A stretch of DNA of 64,000 bases from NCBI RefSeq assembly GCF_010091925.1, contig NZ_WVID01000010.1:215298-279297 (forward strand), read 5' to 3'. Of this stretch, positions 1 to 9,703 are shown piece by piece (the first letter of the stretch is position 1; each line of letters begins with the position of its first letter). Under the pieces are notes generated by a model. It was not told where the DNA came from and did no database searches. It saw only the letters and a list, made by a program, of their open reading frames with translations. Both the position numbers and the translations under genes were made by a program. Source of the stretch: Nostoc sp. B(2019) (GTDB lineage Bacteria; Cyanobacteriota; Cyanobacteriia; Cyanobacteriales; Nostocaceae).

Positions 1-1762
1 GGTTAAGGGGGAAAGGCTGAAATTTACTCTTTACCCTTTTCCCAGTCCACAAAAAAGTACTTATAAAGAAAAGTATTGGATCTGTTGCTTTCTCTGCACC
101 CAACTTGCCCAGGAATGCAAACATCTCACCTTTGCTCCAGAGAAATCATCAATGCGTTGAACAAACAATTCCCGCATCTGTCTATTTCTGGGGTGCATAG
201 GTTATTAAGAATTTGCAGAATTCAGATTGGCTAGCTCGCATTGGCGTAACGAGTTACAAGGTTTACCACGCCAATACAAGCGGCTAATTCAGAAATTCCT
301 GGTTATCAGGGGATCAGGTAGATTTTTGAGCCTAAATTTTGTACGTAGCGGCTGGAGTATAGTCAAGTCACTCAAACAAGCTTTGTAGCTTACTAAAGCT
401 TGCTTTCTTACAGCTTGATTATCAGCAAGAGTAAGTGTCATAATTGTAACCAGTTTTGTTAATGGAAAAACGCAGAAGCATGAAGCTGTCGCATCTAAAT
501 CGTGAAGTCCTCATAGGCCGAGATTTCAGACGTAGATGCACAGTAAGTTAGCCTACAAAGGTTAACTCTGTAGTTACTTAATACAAAACTAAAGCTGGGA
601 TTCTCCCCTTGGCATTTTGGGAGTCAAGGGGAGGGACTCCCGGTTTAACTCATAACCTAGTTTTTACTCTCTGGTATTTTGGGAATCTAGAGGGTAGATA
701 TGAGTTTATTGAGATGCCATTTAGTTAATTTTTGAAACAAGTCCTCTATTTTTAAATAAACATCACAGTCATATCATCTAAAAGCAATACCATGTCACTT
801 TTGAAAGAACGCAGACTTTGGGGGACTGAGGTCAAAGAAAAGTGTGACACCAGATAAATGAACCGACTAGCCGTAAAAGGGAATCTTTGAAAGACAAAAC
901 AGCAAAGTCAGTATTGTTTAAACACTGTTTTATTACCTGCTACAAGTATATTGTAAAATTAGAGACAGTTTGTCAAGGCTTTATCCTTTTATTATCAATA
1001 ATTTATATTAACTTCACTAAAACTTTAGTTTGTCTATAGTATCAAGCACTTATTTTATGCTGAAGATAGCGCTCTGTTCTTTCCCTGACCTTTTACCGGG
1101 ATGTGCAAGAATAAGTACTTATCGAGGAGAGGCGATCGCTAGCGAATTCGTACTACCGTTTCACCTTCAGTGTTGCTGATAATTAAGATAAAGCAACAGA
1201 TCCGGCCAAGTACTTTGCTTCCTCTGAGTATTAAGACTTAAGGGTGATCAAAACCATCCGAAAGCCTATACCCATAGATAGATGTATCGCCTGTTTTCAA
1301 TACCTCCTTGACAAAGTGCAGTTTTCTTAAATTGGCGCGAATGCATTGATAAATAAGGCTTAGCTTGGTTGACTTTTCTTCTGTTATTGAAGAAATATGG
1401 TTTTTCAGTACCTATTTGGTTTACTAAAATCTTAGCTTCAACTTCCTATTTTTCAGGACTCAAAACCTCATATAAAATCTCATATAAATTTATGCGAATC
1501 AGACATTGCTATAAAATAGCAAATATGCATTGTAAATTTTCCAGCATTAAAATTTGATTTTTTTAGATAGAATACCAATTCGATAGGGTTGCTTTGAATA
1601 GCCTTGTCTAGGATAGCGAGTTTAGCAAAGGTGAGAGTGGATTTCAGTCAAGCGATTATTCCCTGGACTTACTACTAAGAAAAAGCTTTTGAACTTTTGC
1701 AAGAGTTCCAATGTTGCTCTGCTTCAGTTTTGTGCATATTTCCCAAATTTAGTCAGCAGCGT
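1..1762. other. Gene-free stretch at window start
   Basis: I see no supportable gene here. The open frames are short, lack a convincing ribosome binding site and resemble no family I know. The DNA is AT-rich with a few HIP1 sites. A diverged repeat pair near 600-700 is listed separately. A 39-codon frame at 115-234 is discussed under rejected items. Confidence 0.6.
603..641. repeat. Two overlapping, mutually exclusive inverted repeats
   Basis: CTCCCCTTG (603-611) pairs perfectly with CAAGGGGAG (625-633). GGGAGTC (619-625) pairs with GACTCCC (635-641). The two hairpins share bases, so only one can form at a time. A degenerate second copy of the same unit, including TATTTTGGGAATC, lies at about 665-700. 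No gene start lies close by, so any role is unknown. Confidence 0.5.
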
Positions 1763-2065
1763 TCATCTATTTATGGGAGATTTTGTATTCCATACTTGCT
1801 CAAATTCTGTTTTGGTAATTTCAAACTCTTGTATATCGTCTTCACCTATGCGTTGGTCGCACAACATCCCGTAATTATCAGAGAAATGGCTGCCATCATA
1901 AGATAATACGTTTCCGTTTTCGTAAATCTCTATTTGTCTGATTGCATGTAAATTATGACCAATTTCCATAAAATAGGTGCTAGTACCCCAAGTATCAAAC
2001 TCGCCTTCAAAAGATTCATCCCAGATCCATTTACAATATTTCTTTGCCTTGAGTGATAAAGACAT
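1763..2065 (-). CDS. Small DUF6881-like protein
   Basis: A 100-residue protein of unknown function. The start is placed at the internal ATG at 2065 because AAGGAG lies 9-10 bases upstream; the longer open frame back to 2158 has no such site and an unrelated leader. Visible family features are the early aromatic block KWIWDESFEG, a central RQIEIYENG strand and the closing EITKTEFEQVW. These match DUF6881, in which a VEIFxDG strand and an EFExVW end are typical. No signal peptide or membrane segment is seen. It stands alone on the minus strand. DUF6881 proteins are often found near polymorphic-toxin or immunity genes, but nothing of that kind is adjacent here. Confidence 0.7.
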   Translation of the reverse strand: MSLSLKAKKYCKWIWDESFEGEFDTWGTSTYFMEIGHNLHAIRQIEIYENGNVLSYDGSHFSDNYGMLCDQRIGEDDIQEFEITKTEFEQVWNTKSPINR

Positions 2066-2342
2066 AATTTGTTTACTCCTTTGAGGAATTGTTGTTTTCA
2101 AGCTACTTTGCAAGAATATAGATTTCGTAAGTCTAGACGAGCGTACTTTAAAAACCAAATATATAAAAATGCTTTTGCTAGGCAGGACACTACCAGAGGT
2201 TGAAGCCTACAAATCTAATTTTAACGCGTTTAGATTTGCTTCCCAATACTGTTTTGGGAAGGGGGTAAGGATTAAAGGAGGAAAAGCAAACATTTTACCT
2301 TTGACCAAACCGTATTGATTGTTGAGTAAGCAAGATTTAAGA

Positions 2343-2666
2343 TTAAGCCTTCTTTTCGCTACCAGCTAATTCTCTGGGTTCATAGTGACGGCAACCATTA
2401 CACGGCCCATCGGGGTTGACAGCACAACGGATATAGCCAGATCGGGCATTAAATTTACAGCTGATGTCACCAATAAGATAACCCACCCCTTCCAGATAGT
2501 AGCGATCGCCCTCAACAGGTCTGATTTGCCGTACCTGCACTACTGGGAAATTCATGGCTGCTTGCCTCATGCGTGCGCGTGTCCGCAAACGGGTTTTACG
2601 AATTACCCATAAGGAGAACAGGGAAGGTAAAAAACCAACGGCAATCACCAAAAGTGTCCTAAACAC
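2343..2666 (-). CDS. DUF6464 family membrane-anchored protein
   Basis: A 107-residue protein recognisable as the cyanobacterial DUF6464 family. It has one N-terminal hydrophobic segment (about 4-22), a basic stretch (24-34), and a C-terminal cysteine cluster: C70, then C81, C89 and C92 in CAVNPDGPCNGC. The four cysteines suggest a small metal-binding or disulfide knot, which is inference. The start is a GTG preceded by AAGAAGG. The function of the family is unknown. It appears monocistronic. Confidence 0.75.
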   Translation of the reverse strand: MFRTLLVIAVGFLPSLFSLWVIRKTRLRTRARMRQAAMNFPVVQVRQIRPVEGDRYYLEGVGYLIGDISCKFNARSGYIRCAVNPDGPCNGCRHYEPRELAGSEKKA

Positions 2667-2905
2667 CTTCTTTTTACCTCTTTTGTGCGCTGATTGATTG
2701 TCCTTGATGTTGCACTCTGGTGGTTTACAAAAGTGCTAATCTTAGGGCAATTCCACTTTTTTGCTACCACAGTAATTGCAAATGGCAGCAGTGTAGCATC
2801 TAGGAATTCTCAAGAAAAAATACCTTCTGCCACTTCAATCAGCATAACTGTTACAACCCAAGGGATGAGCTATTATCGAATATTGATAATTTTAAGATTT
2901 GTTGA

Positions 2906-3391
2906 TTAACGCCCCTTTGAGTCAGCGCCTTGTGTCAGCCTCAGCCCCACCTTGTTTTTCCTGTGTTGCTGTGATGCTAATCTTTTTTTTGTTTGCTGAC
3001 GGAGTTGGTGTGCTAGCAGCCCTGCTTCCCTTTCTGCTCGGAATAAATCAACTTTTCGCATTGTGAGGATAAATGAGTCGTCGGGCTTTTGTTTTACACA
3101 GGGGACACCAACCACGAAATATTGACAGATATTGTTGCATAGCTGCTCTTTCATTGATGGGTGCTGAGTCTTGAGTGTGCTAGCCATTGTTTTCAATTCC
3201 AGTATTGCCCCTTCTAACTCCTTTGCCATCTGGTTGATACGTTCAGTTTGTGCTACTAAACGCTCCCACCCACTAATAATCTTTTCTTCTTGGGGTTGTA
3301 GTGGGACTATAGCAGTAGTCAAAGTTGCAGGCTGTAACAGGGAAATTTCAAGCGAGATGAGATTTTTGTAGTTATCTGAGATTTTTTTCAT
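2906..3391 (-). CDS. Hypothetical coiled-coil protein
   Basis: I do not recognise this protein. The start is taken at ATG 3391 (161 residues) because AGAGGG lies just upstream; the open frame continues to 3520 with an extra 43 residues lacking a clear ribosome site. Residues about 35-80 are heptad-like and Q/E/K-rich, suggesting a coiled coil. The middle contains CNNICQYFVVGVPCVKQ, which reads like a conserved core, and the C-terminus is strongly basic (KKRLASQQHRKNK), which could bind nucleic acid. No membrane segment is seen. It may be a plasmid- or phage-type accessory gene, but the sequence does not show this directly. Confidence 0.6.
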   Translation of the reverse strand: MKKISDNYKNLISLEISLLQPATLTTAIVPLQPQEEKIISGWERLVAQTERINQMAKELEGAILELKTMASTLKTQHPSMKEQLCNNICQYFVVGVPCVKQKPDDSFILTMRKVDLFRAEREAGLLAHQLRQQTKKRLASQQHRKNKVGLRLTQGADSKGR

Positions 3392-3610
3392 AGTCCCTCT
3401 TGCAAGGCTACCTAACTTGTAAGGCATTTTAGCAGCAAAATAGTATTTTTGTACTATAAATGAGGTTTTTGTCTTAAAAACCTGGCCGTGCTTGAGGTTC
3501 AAGATGATAATTCTAGACACTGAGTGATTTAGCGATCGCCTGTTCGCCTACCAAAACAGCTAGTGGATAAATAAGTTTTACTTATAAACAATATTTACTG
3601 GCGTAAAAAA

Positions 3611-3643
3611 AGATTCCCGACTTCTTTAAGAAGTAGGAAATCT
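3611..3643. repeat. Dispersed palindromic element, degenerate copy
   Basis: The arms AGATTCCCGACTT and AAGTAGGAAATCT form an imperfect hairpin. The same unit, perfectly paired, occurs at 61516-61550. Two copies far apart in one window indicate a dispersed Nostoc-type palindrome. It lies about 25 bases beyond the stop of the gene ending at 3666, so it may act as a 3' hairpin. Confidence 0.7.
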
Positions 3644-3665
3644 GAGCCGTATTACTTAATTACGA

Positions 3666-4247
3666 TTAGCGATTAGTTGGATTAATAAGTTTACTCATTT
3701 CATAAACTGTGTCGCTTTTGTTATAGTTTCTACGCCATTGTTCAAGATGATTTATCGATATTGATTTAGTGACAACATTTACACCATTTCCACGCCAAGC
3801 TATTTCTGAATCTGTTGTAAAAACTCCACATTCTAGTTGCTCAAGCCTCATATTCCAATATTGACTAAATCGGCTTTTTAAAGTAATAACTTGTTCAAAT
3901 ACCTTGTTTCTGTGCTTATTTCTTCTTTTCCTTTCTGTTGCTCCTGTTGCTTCTGTATCAATAAATTTAGTTTCAATTAAAAACAGACTACCTTTAAATG
4001 TGAGGTACACAAAATCACATTTACCTAAATCTGTATAATCAGCAATTGGAGATTTTTCAAATAACAACAGTTCAGCACATGAAGGAAACAAATCTTTCAT
4101 GTTTAAAAATAAATAAGCTTGTAATAAAAGTTCCTTATCATAAGGAAACACGATTACCCCCTCAAAGAATTTTTTAATGTCTTCCTGAGTTTGGGGTTGA
4201 ATTTTTCTACAATACGAAACAAATTTATTTAGCTCATTTGCGGTCAT
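3666..4247 (-). CDS. PD-(D/E)XK-like hypothetical protein
   Basis: A 193-residue protein, not named. A conserved-looking core GKCDFVYLTFKGSLFLIETKF holds D78, E92 and K94 with the spacing of the PD-(D/E)XK nuclease fold (D, then ExK about 14 residues later on the next strand). This suggests a nuclease or nuclease-derived protein. A lysine/arginine-rich segment follows (ERKRRNKHRNK). Two starts are possible: TTG at 4250 or ATG at 4247; AAGGAG upstream fits either (7 or 10 bases), and I chose ATG. No methyltransferase or partner lies beside it, so a restriction role is not supported. Low GC relative to flanking dnaE suggests acquired DNA. Confidence 0.6.
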   Translation of the reverse strand: MTANELNKFVSYCRKIQPQTQEDIKKFFEGVIVFPYDKELLLQAYLFLNMKDLFPSCAELLLFEKSPIADYTDLGKCDFVYLTFKGSLFLIETKFIDTEATGATERKRRNKHRNKVFEQVITLKSRFSQYWNMRLEQLECGVFTTDSEIAWRGNGVNVVTKSISINHLEQWRRNYNKSDTVYEMSKLINPTNR

Positions 4248-4443
4248 CAAGTTTTAGCTCCTTCCCCAGTCGCCGTCCATACGGTCATAGCATAAAAATA
4301 TACTGCACTCTATCGGAAATTATCATCCGCAGAAGTAACTAAAAAAACTTTAACTTTCCTAAGTACTAAGGTTATCTACTGTTGACAGTTAAGTAAAACT
4401 GATATCAAGCTACTTGTATTACTGGTGCTTTCATTCCCTAGCC

Positions 4444-5793
4444 TCAACCACCAGTCAGCAGTTTTACATGAGCAGGAAATCTAGCGTTTTGTAAAGCTTG
4501 AACGGTTATTCTGGAATCTTGTACACAAAATTGCCAACCTAAACGAACAAGTTTACGGGAATTTTCAGTTTGTATAATCCCTATGACTGGCATTTTTGCC
4601 TTTTCTTTATCCCCTGACTGTTCTTGCAGAATAGTTTTCAAACGATGTAGTTCTTCGATATTACCTGCTTGTTGAGGATTGAGTTCTACCATCACCATTT
4701 GTACTGTTTCTACTGGTTCTGCATCTTCAACAATAAATTGAGTTTGGTCATCTCGTCGGTCTACTTTACCCCAAATAATTAATCTAGTATCTACTTGGAG
4801 TAGTAAACTAATACGTTCATAGGTTTTAGGAAAGACTACAGCTTCCGATTGTGTAGTTAGATCTTCTATTTGCAAAATTGCCATTGAGTCACCTTTTTTG
4901 GTAACTACTTTTTTCACCCCATTCAACATGACAACTGCACAAAGCTTTGTTTCTTCTCTTTGTTCACCAAGTTGTGAAAGGTTAATTGGAGTTAACAAAG
5001 GTGCTATTTGACTTAAAGCTTTTAACGGATGATCTGATACATAAAATCCCAATAATTCTTTTTCTTTTCGCAACTTTTCCTGTGGGGGAAAATCTACTAT
5101 AGGTTTCGCTTTAGGAGCAGTTTCAAAAGCATTGTTAGCCCTTTTATTATGATTAGAAGAAAATCCGCCTAATAAATCAAAGAGATTTCCCTGACCGCTA
5201 GCTCTATCTTTGGCGCGTGATTGCGCCCAGTCGTATACTAGTTCTAGGTCTTGGATTAACTGTTGGCGGTTCGATTCAATTTTGTCAAAGGCTCCACAGT
5301 AAATCAAAGACTCTAGAGTCCGGCGATTAACAGCACGTAGATCTACACGATCGCAAAAATCCGCAAGAGATTTAAATTCCCCTGTCTCATTCCTCGCTTC
5401 CAAAATACAGGCGATCGCATTTTGACCAACATTACGCACCGCTGAAAATCCAAATAAAATCTTTTTTGCCGTTGGCGTAAAATCTACACCAGAACGATTA
5501 ATATCCGGCGGTTCTATCTGAATACCCATATTGGTACAATTAGTGATATATCTTTGCACCTTATCCGTATCGCCACTGTTAGCTGTTAACAGTGCCGCCA
5601 TATACTCCAACGGGTAATTAGCTTTTAAATATGCTGTTTGATAAGTGACATATCCATAAGCAGTCGAATGGGATTTATTAAAACAATTAGCAGCTATTAA
5701 ACCATTTTTGATGGCAAAATTATGATCCTGCTCAACTCCAATATCATAAACATTTTGTTTGCCAATATAGCTACGTGTAACTATTTTAACCAT
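4444..5793 (-). CDS. dnaE: DNA polymerase III alpha, C-terminal part with split intein-C
   Basis: Encodes the distal part of the replicative polymerase alpha subunit, made as a separate protein and joined to the N-terminal part by protein trans-splicing. Residues 1-36 are the intein C-half: block F VYDIGVEQDHNF and block G NGLIAAN, ending in N36. The first extein residues are C37-F-N, the conserved splice acceptor. Residues 37-449 are the DnaE C-extein, including helix-hairpin-helix-type sequence (about 85-180) and the OB-fold domain (about 280-350). The N-terminal gene with intein-N is not in this window, as is usual in cyanobacteria. The intein half resembles the fast Nostoc punctiforme type but differs at several positions (V2, V5, S8, I10, A35). 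Confidence 0.97.
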   Translation of the reverse strand: MVKIVTRSYIGKQNVYDIGVEQDHNFAIKNGLIAANCFNKSHSTAYGYVTYQTAYLKANYPLEYMAALLTANSGDTDKVQRYITNCTNMGIQIEPPDINRSGVDFTPTAKKILFGFSAVRNVGQNAIACILEARNETGEFKSLADFCDRVDLRAVNRRTLESLIYCGAFDKIESNRQQLIQDLELVYDWAQSRAKDRASGQGNLFDLLGGFSSNHNKRANNAFETAPKAKPIVDFPPQEKLRKEKELLGFYVSDHPLKALSQIAPLLTPINLSQLGEQREETKLCAVVMLNGVKKVVTKKGDSMAILQIEDLTTQSEAVVFPKTYERISLLLQVDTRLIIWGKVDRRDDQTQFIVEDAEPVETVQMVMVELNPQQAGNIEELHRLKTILQEQSGDKEKAKMPVIGIIQTENSRKLVRLGWQFCVQDSRITVQALQNARFPAHVKLLTGG

Positions 5794-6143
5794 TTTTTTC
5801 TACTCCCAAAACAAATTCTCTAAAGTTTATTAATTGATAAAATTATCAAGCTTCTACATAGTGCAATGTCCATAATACAAAACTTTATGACAATCAAATA
5901 CTGCTATACTCTTACACAAAAAGAGCCACAATTTCTCAAATTTTGGTAAATTAATGAATATGCGGTTAACAGACAGCTATTTGCTGACTTTAATGCCTAT
6001 TTAATACATATAAATTAGTTAATTTATCAACTTAATCGGCATACATAGCATAGCAACCTAGACCATTTGGGCGACTAACCCAACTGAGCAGAAATCGTCA
6101 ATATGTATTAAAATCAAGGACTTGAGTCATAAAGAGAGCAATC

Positions 6144-7604
6144 ATGGCATCCATCCGCGAGTTGCACGAACAGCTAATTAAAAAAGAACGTTCTGCCGTC
6201 GAAATTACCCAAGAAGCTTTAGACCGCATTCAAGCATTAGAGCCAAAATTGCACAGTTTCTTACATGTGACGGCGCAACAGGCGTTAGAGCAGGCTCGTG
6301 CTGTGGATGCCAAAATTGCCGCAGGAGAAGAAATTGGCATACTGGCAGGGATTCCGATTGGCATCAAGGACAATTTATGTACCAAGGGGATTCCCACCAC
6401 TTGCGCCTCTCAGATTTTGAAAAACTTTGTGCCGCCTTATGAATCAACCGTAACGCAAAAACTGCTTGATTCTGGGGCTGTGATGGTGGGTAAAACCAAT
6501 TTAGATGAGTTTGCAATGGGTGGTTCCACAGAAAACTCTGCTTACTACACCACAGCGAATCCTTGGGATTTGTCGCGGGTTCCAGGTGGTTCTTCTGGGG
6601 GTTCAGCAGCAGCCGTAGCAGCAGATGAATGCGTTGTCGCCATCGGTTCTGATACTGGCGGTTCGATTCGGCAGCCGGCATCTTTCTGCGGTGTAGTTGG
6701 AATGAAACCAACTTATGGACTGGTTTCTCGCTATGGCTTGGTGGCTTTTGCTTCATCTTTGGATCAAATTGGCCCATTTGGACGCTCAGTAGAAGATACT
6801 GCAATATTATTGAGTGCGATCGCAGGTCACGATCCCAAAGACTCCACCAGCCTCAAAGTTCCAATTCCCGATTACGCTGCTGGCTTAAAACCAGACCTCA
6901 AAGCCAGAGGACGCTTAAGAATTGGTGTAATTAAAGAAACTTTTGGGGAAGGTCTAGACTCTGTTGTAGAACAAACTGTTACTAAAGCGATCGATCAATT
7001 ACAAAGTTTAGGCGCGGAAATTCATATAATTTCCTGTCCCCGGTTTCGCTATGGCGTACCTAGCTACTACATCATCGCCCCATCTGAAGCGTCAGCAAAC
7101 CTAGCTCGTTACGACGGTGTTAAATATGGTTATCGCGCTCCTGACGCAGACAATCTACTTTCAATGTACACTCGTACCCGTTCCACTGGTTTTGGTACAG
7201 AAGTCAAACGCCGAATTATGATCGGCACTTATGCCCTTTCTGCTGGCTATTATGATGCCTACTACCTGAAAGCGCAAAAAGTCCGCACTTTGATTAAGCA
7301 AGATTTTGAAAAGGCCTTTGAACAAGTTGATGTGCTAGCCTGTCCTACCGTTCCCACAACAGCTTTTAAAACAGGCGAAAAAAATACCGACCCCTTGAGT
7401 ATGTACCTGCTGGACTTGATGACGATTCCTGTAAATCTTGCCGGTTTACCAGGTTTAAGTGTGCCCTGTGGTTTTGATGACAACGGATTACCAATTGGAT
7501 TACAGCTAATTGGTAAAGTGCTGCGAGAAGACCAACTATTTCAAGTAGCTTATGCTTATGAGCAATCCACTACTTGGCATCTACGTCAGCCGCAGATATC
7601 TTAA
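6144..7604 (+). CDS. gatA: Asp/Glu-tRNA amidotransferase subunit A
   Basis: The 486-residue catalytic subunit of GatCAB, which converts mischarged Glu-tRNA(Gln) (and Asp-tRNA(Asn)) to the cognate amide form using ammonia released from glutamine. It is a full-length amidase-signature protein. The Ser-cisSer-Lys triad is visible as K75 (GIKDNL), S150 (GGSSGGS) and S174 ([11 protein letters not shown]). It is cytosolic. ATG at 6144 follows AGAGAG about 8 bases upstream. It diverges from dnaE with a 350-base intergenic region. gatB and gatC are not adjacent, which is normal for cyanobacteria. Confidence 0.97.
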   Translation: MASIRELHEQLIKKERSAVEITQEALDRIQALEPKLHSFLHVTAQQALEQARAVDAKIAAGEEIGILAGIPIGIKDNLCTKGIPTTCASQILKNFVPPYESTVTQKLLDSGAVMVGKTNLDEFAMGGSTENSAYYTTANPWDLSRVPGGSSGGSAAAVAADECVVAIGSDTGGSIRQPASFCGVVGMKPTYGLVSRYGLVAFASSLDQIGPFGRSVEDTAILLSAIAGHDPKDSTSLKVPIPDYAAGLKPDLKARGRLRIGVIKETFGEGLDSVVEQTVTKAIDQLQSLGAEIHIISCPRFRYGVPSYYIIAPSEASANLARYDGVKYGYRAPDADNLLSMYTRTRSTGFGTEVKRRIMIGTYALSAGYYDAYYLKAQKVRTLIKQDFEKAFEQVDVLACPTVPTTAFKTGEKNTDPLSMYLLDLMTIPVNLAGLPGLSVPCGFDDNGLPIGLQLIGKVLREDQLFQVAYAYEQSTTWHLRQPQIS

Positions 7605-7612
7605 AAAACATC

Positions 7613-7700
7613 GGCGTTGCTGATTGATGAGATGATTTTTATTTCGCGCAAAGGCGAGCCAGTGCGTGAGGCTAAATTCATAATATTAATCAGCAACGCC
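7613..7700. repeat. 88-bp element with 13-bp terminal inverted repeats
   Basis: GGCGTTGCTGATT (7613-7625) and AATCAGCAACGCC (7688-7700) are perfect inverted repeats enclosing 62 bp with no coding content. It lies 9 bp after the gatA stop. GGCGTTGCTGA-type ends are, to my knowledge, common on cyanobacterial insertion sequences, so this may be a miniature remnant. It could also serve as a 3' hairpin for gatA. No clear target duplication is seen. Confidence 0.6.
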
Positions 7701-7769
7701 CTCATTTTGTTACCTGTAAGATATCTGGACATTAAAATCCCTTACCCCTTGCTCTCATGTTTGAATAGT

Positions 7770-7940
7770 GGCCTCTGGCGCGAGGTAGTTTGTGAAACAG
7801 TCCCTTTCTTCTCTACGCGAGAGGCTTGTCTGCGACACGCTACGCGATCGCCAAGGCAGTTTCCTTTGTTTAGTGAAGCGTTAGCGTTCGCGCAGCGTCT
7901 CGGAGAGAGGAACGAGCGTCCGCAGAAGTGTCTGGAGAAG
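7770..7940. repeat. Cluster of Nostoc-type interspersed GC-rich repeats
   Basis: This tract contains TCTACGCGAGAGGC, GCTACGCGATCGCC, GCGTTAGCGTTCGCGCAGCG and similar units. Related units recur at about 10365, 26615-26690, 44815-44970 and 51045-51075. They run into the 3' end of the RodZ-like gene and supply its last codons. Confidence 0.65.
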
Positions 7941-8391
7941 TGCCAAACCCAGAGGGTGACTTTTGCTTCTGAGCTAGGGATTCACTTATAAATCTGGGAT
8001 TAATTGTATAAAATAGCCCAGTAGTTGCAGCTACTAATAATAGGATATAGATAACAAAAAGAGGTATGTATATAACTGGTTTTTTGTCTAATTTCTTACT
8101 TTGATGATTAGACTCTTGACGAAAAACTTTAACTTTAGTTATGAGGCTATGTGTTAAAGAATTCCCATCTAGCCCTAAAGCATCTCCGTAGCGACGGATG
8201 AATCCTTGAACAAAAACAAGCTCAGGCAATTCATCAAATCGTTCTTCTTCTAAAGCTAGCAAAAGAGCAGGGCGAATAAGTATTTGAGCCGCTATTTCTT
8301 CTATTTTTATGGATTTTTCTTGTCTTACTTGTCGTAATTGTGTACTTATTTCCTTTAGCTGCTCTAATTGAGTCTCATTTAAGAGCGTCAC
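7870..8391 (-). CDS. RodZ-like HTH membrane protein, C-terminally truncated
   Basis: A 173-residue protein with an N-terminal Cro/RodZ-type helix-turn-helix (about 10-95; motif FVQGFIRRYGDALGLD), a basic linker and one membrane segment (about 106-128, IYIPLFVIYILLLVAATTGLFY). This order matches cyanobacterial RodZ/DUF4115-type proteins. Those normally continue with a large periplasmic domain; here only about 45 residues follow the membrane segment. The last residues (ARSSLRDAARTLTLH) are encoded by the interspersed repeat at 7870-7920, so the gene seems to have been cut and given a repeat-derived tail. Function, if any, may be reduced to DNA binding or membrane anchoring. The name rodZ is not assigned because the shape-determining domain is missing. 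Confidence 0.7.
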   Translation of the reverse strand: MTLLNETQLEQLKEISTQLRQVRQEKSIKIEEIAAQILIRPALLLALEEERFDELPELVFVQGFIRRYGDALGLDGNSLTHSLITKVKVFRQESNHQSKKLDKKPVIYIPLFVIYILLLVAATTGLFYTINPRFISESLAQKQKSPSGFGTSPDTSADARSSLRDAARTLTLH

Positions 8392-8593
8392 AGTCTTCTC
8401 CTGGTATTGACTAATCTTTACTATTAAAGAGTGAATTTACTTAAATATGCATACGTAAATTTACTAATTAATTGCATTTCGGCAAAAATTTTTTTAATAA
8501 TCAGTTTAATGCTGATTTGAAAATGCCAAAGCCACCCATGCAAGTGTAATTATTGTGTTTATACATACTTTTAAATGTCGAAAAGTTTAGTGC

Positions 8594-9469
8594 ATGACAA
8601 CCAACAAGCTGCTAATTCCAATACAAGTATTATTAAGGCTGCTACTTTGGGTAGGGATAGTTGCAGCGATCGCTTACTGTGCTATCTGTCTATTTCTGTT
8701 TGTTCAGCAACCTCGCTTCATCTTCTTTCCTTATGCTGTCATTGAAAAGACACCAGAGTTTTTTAATCTCCCTTACACAGAGGTTTGGTTGCCTGTACCA
8801 GTGGCAACTGGCAAGGTGGAACATATCCACGGTTGGTGGATCACAGCTAAACAACCCAATGCCAAGGTGCTATTATACTTGCACGGGAACGGTGTAAATA
8901 TTGGCGCAAACATAGCTCATGCCAACCGATTTCATCAACTAGGGTTTTCGGTGTTGCTGATTGATTATCGGGGTTATGGTCGCAGTGAAGGGAGCTTTCC
9001 CAATGAAATGCGGGTTTATCAAGATGCAGTCACCGCTTGGAATTATTTGGTACAGCAGCAAAAGATTCCACCCAACCAAATTTTTATTTATGGACATTCG
9101 CTGGGTGGTGCAGTAGCTATTGATTTGGCAGTCAAACACCCAGAGGCCGCTGGGTTGATTGTGGAAAGCTCTTTTACCTCTATCCGTGACTTAGTAGCTT
9201 ATCAAAACCTGTTTTGGATGTTTCCCGTCGATTCAATCCTGACACAGCGATTTGAATCGATTAAAAAATTGCCAAAATTGAAAATGCCTGTTTTATTCAT
9301 TCATGGCACTGGAGATGTAACTGTACCTTCTTTTATGAGCCAAAAACTTTATGCTGCTGCTCCTGAACCGAAAAAACTATTTTTAGTTCCAGGCGCAGAT
9401 CACAACGACACAGCAGTAGTTGCTGGCTGGCAATATTTGCAATGGATAGAGTCTTTTGTTGGACAATAA
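8594..9469 (+). CDS. Membrane-anchored alpha/beta hydrolase
   Basis: A 291-residue hydrolase of the Bem46/ABHD-like group. It has an N-terminal membrane anchor (about 7-38) and then the alpha/beta fold: oxyanion loop LHGNG (96-100), nucleophile elbow GHSLGG with S169, the acid in HGTGD (D241) and the catalytic histidine in GADHND (H270). The complete triad predicts an active serine hydrolase (esterase or thioesterase type) with its domain on one face of the membrane. The substrate is unknown. It is divergent from the RodZ-like gene with a 200-base AT-rich spacer and has no obvious operon partner. Confidence 0.85.
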   Translation: MTTNKLLIPIQVLLRLLLWVGIVAAIAYCAICLFLFVQQPRFIFFPYAVIEKTPEFFNLPYTEVWLPVPVATGKVEHIHGWWITAKQPNAKVLLYLHGNGVNIGANIAHANRFHQLGFSVLLIDYRGYGRSEGSFPNEMRVYQDAVTAWNYLVQQQKIPPNQIFIYGHSLGGAVAIDLAVKHPEAAGLIVESSFTSIRDLVAYQNLFWMFPVDSILTQRFESIKKLPKLKMPVLFIHGTGDVTVPSFMSQKLYAAAPEPKKLFLVPGADHNDTAVVAGWQYLQWIESFVGQ

Positions 9470-9641
9470 CATCCCAGCTTGGCTTTCACAACTTCAAGCA
9501 GAGTCAAAATAAACATTGTAGTTTGCAATGCGATCACCCTACTTGATGAATTCAAGCAAAAGCAATTTCTCTACCGTCTCATGATTATTGCCTTTTATGA
9601 GTTGCATTCTCACGTCAAAAATCTTCATGAAACTTATATTC

Positions 9642-9671
9642 CGATATATCGTGATATATCACGATATATCG
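9642..9671. promoter_or_regulatory. Perfect 30-bp palindrome, probable PadR operator
   Basis: Three GATATATC blocks at 10-bp spacing form a perfect palindrome (CGATATATCG at each end, GTGATATATCAC in the centre). It ends 32 bp before the PadR-family start at 9704. The one-turn periodicity suits a dimeric winged-helix repressor contacting successive grooves. Autoregulation is inferred from position. Confidence 0.75.
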
Positions 9672-9703
9672 TATATTAGAGAAAGTTGATTTGAGATTCA
9701 CTT

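Noticed and set aside
115-234. A 39-codon frame reading REIINALNKQFPHLSISGVHRLL, faintly like a transposase helix-turn-helix.
   Set aside because: Too short, no proper ribosome site and no further transposase parts or inverted repeats nearby.
7617-7991. Plus-strand 124-codon open frame after gatA.
   Set aside because: It is composed of the 88-bp inverted-repeat element and interspersed repeats, and overlaps the RodZ-like gene on the other strand.
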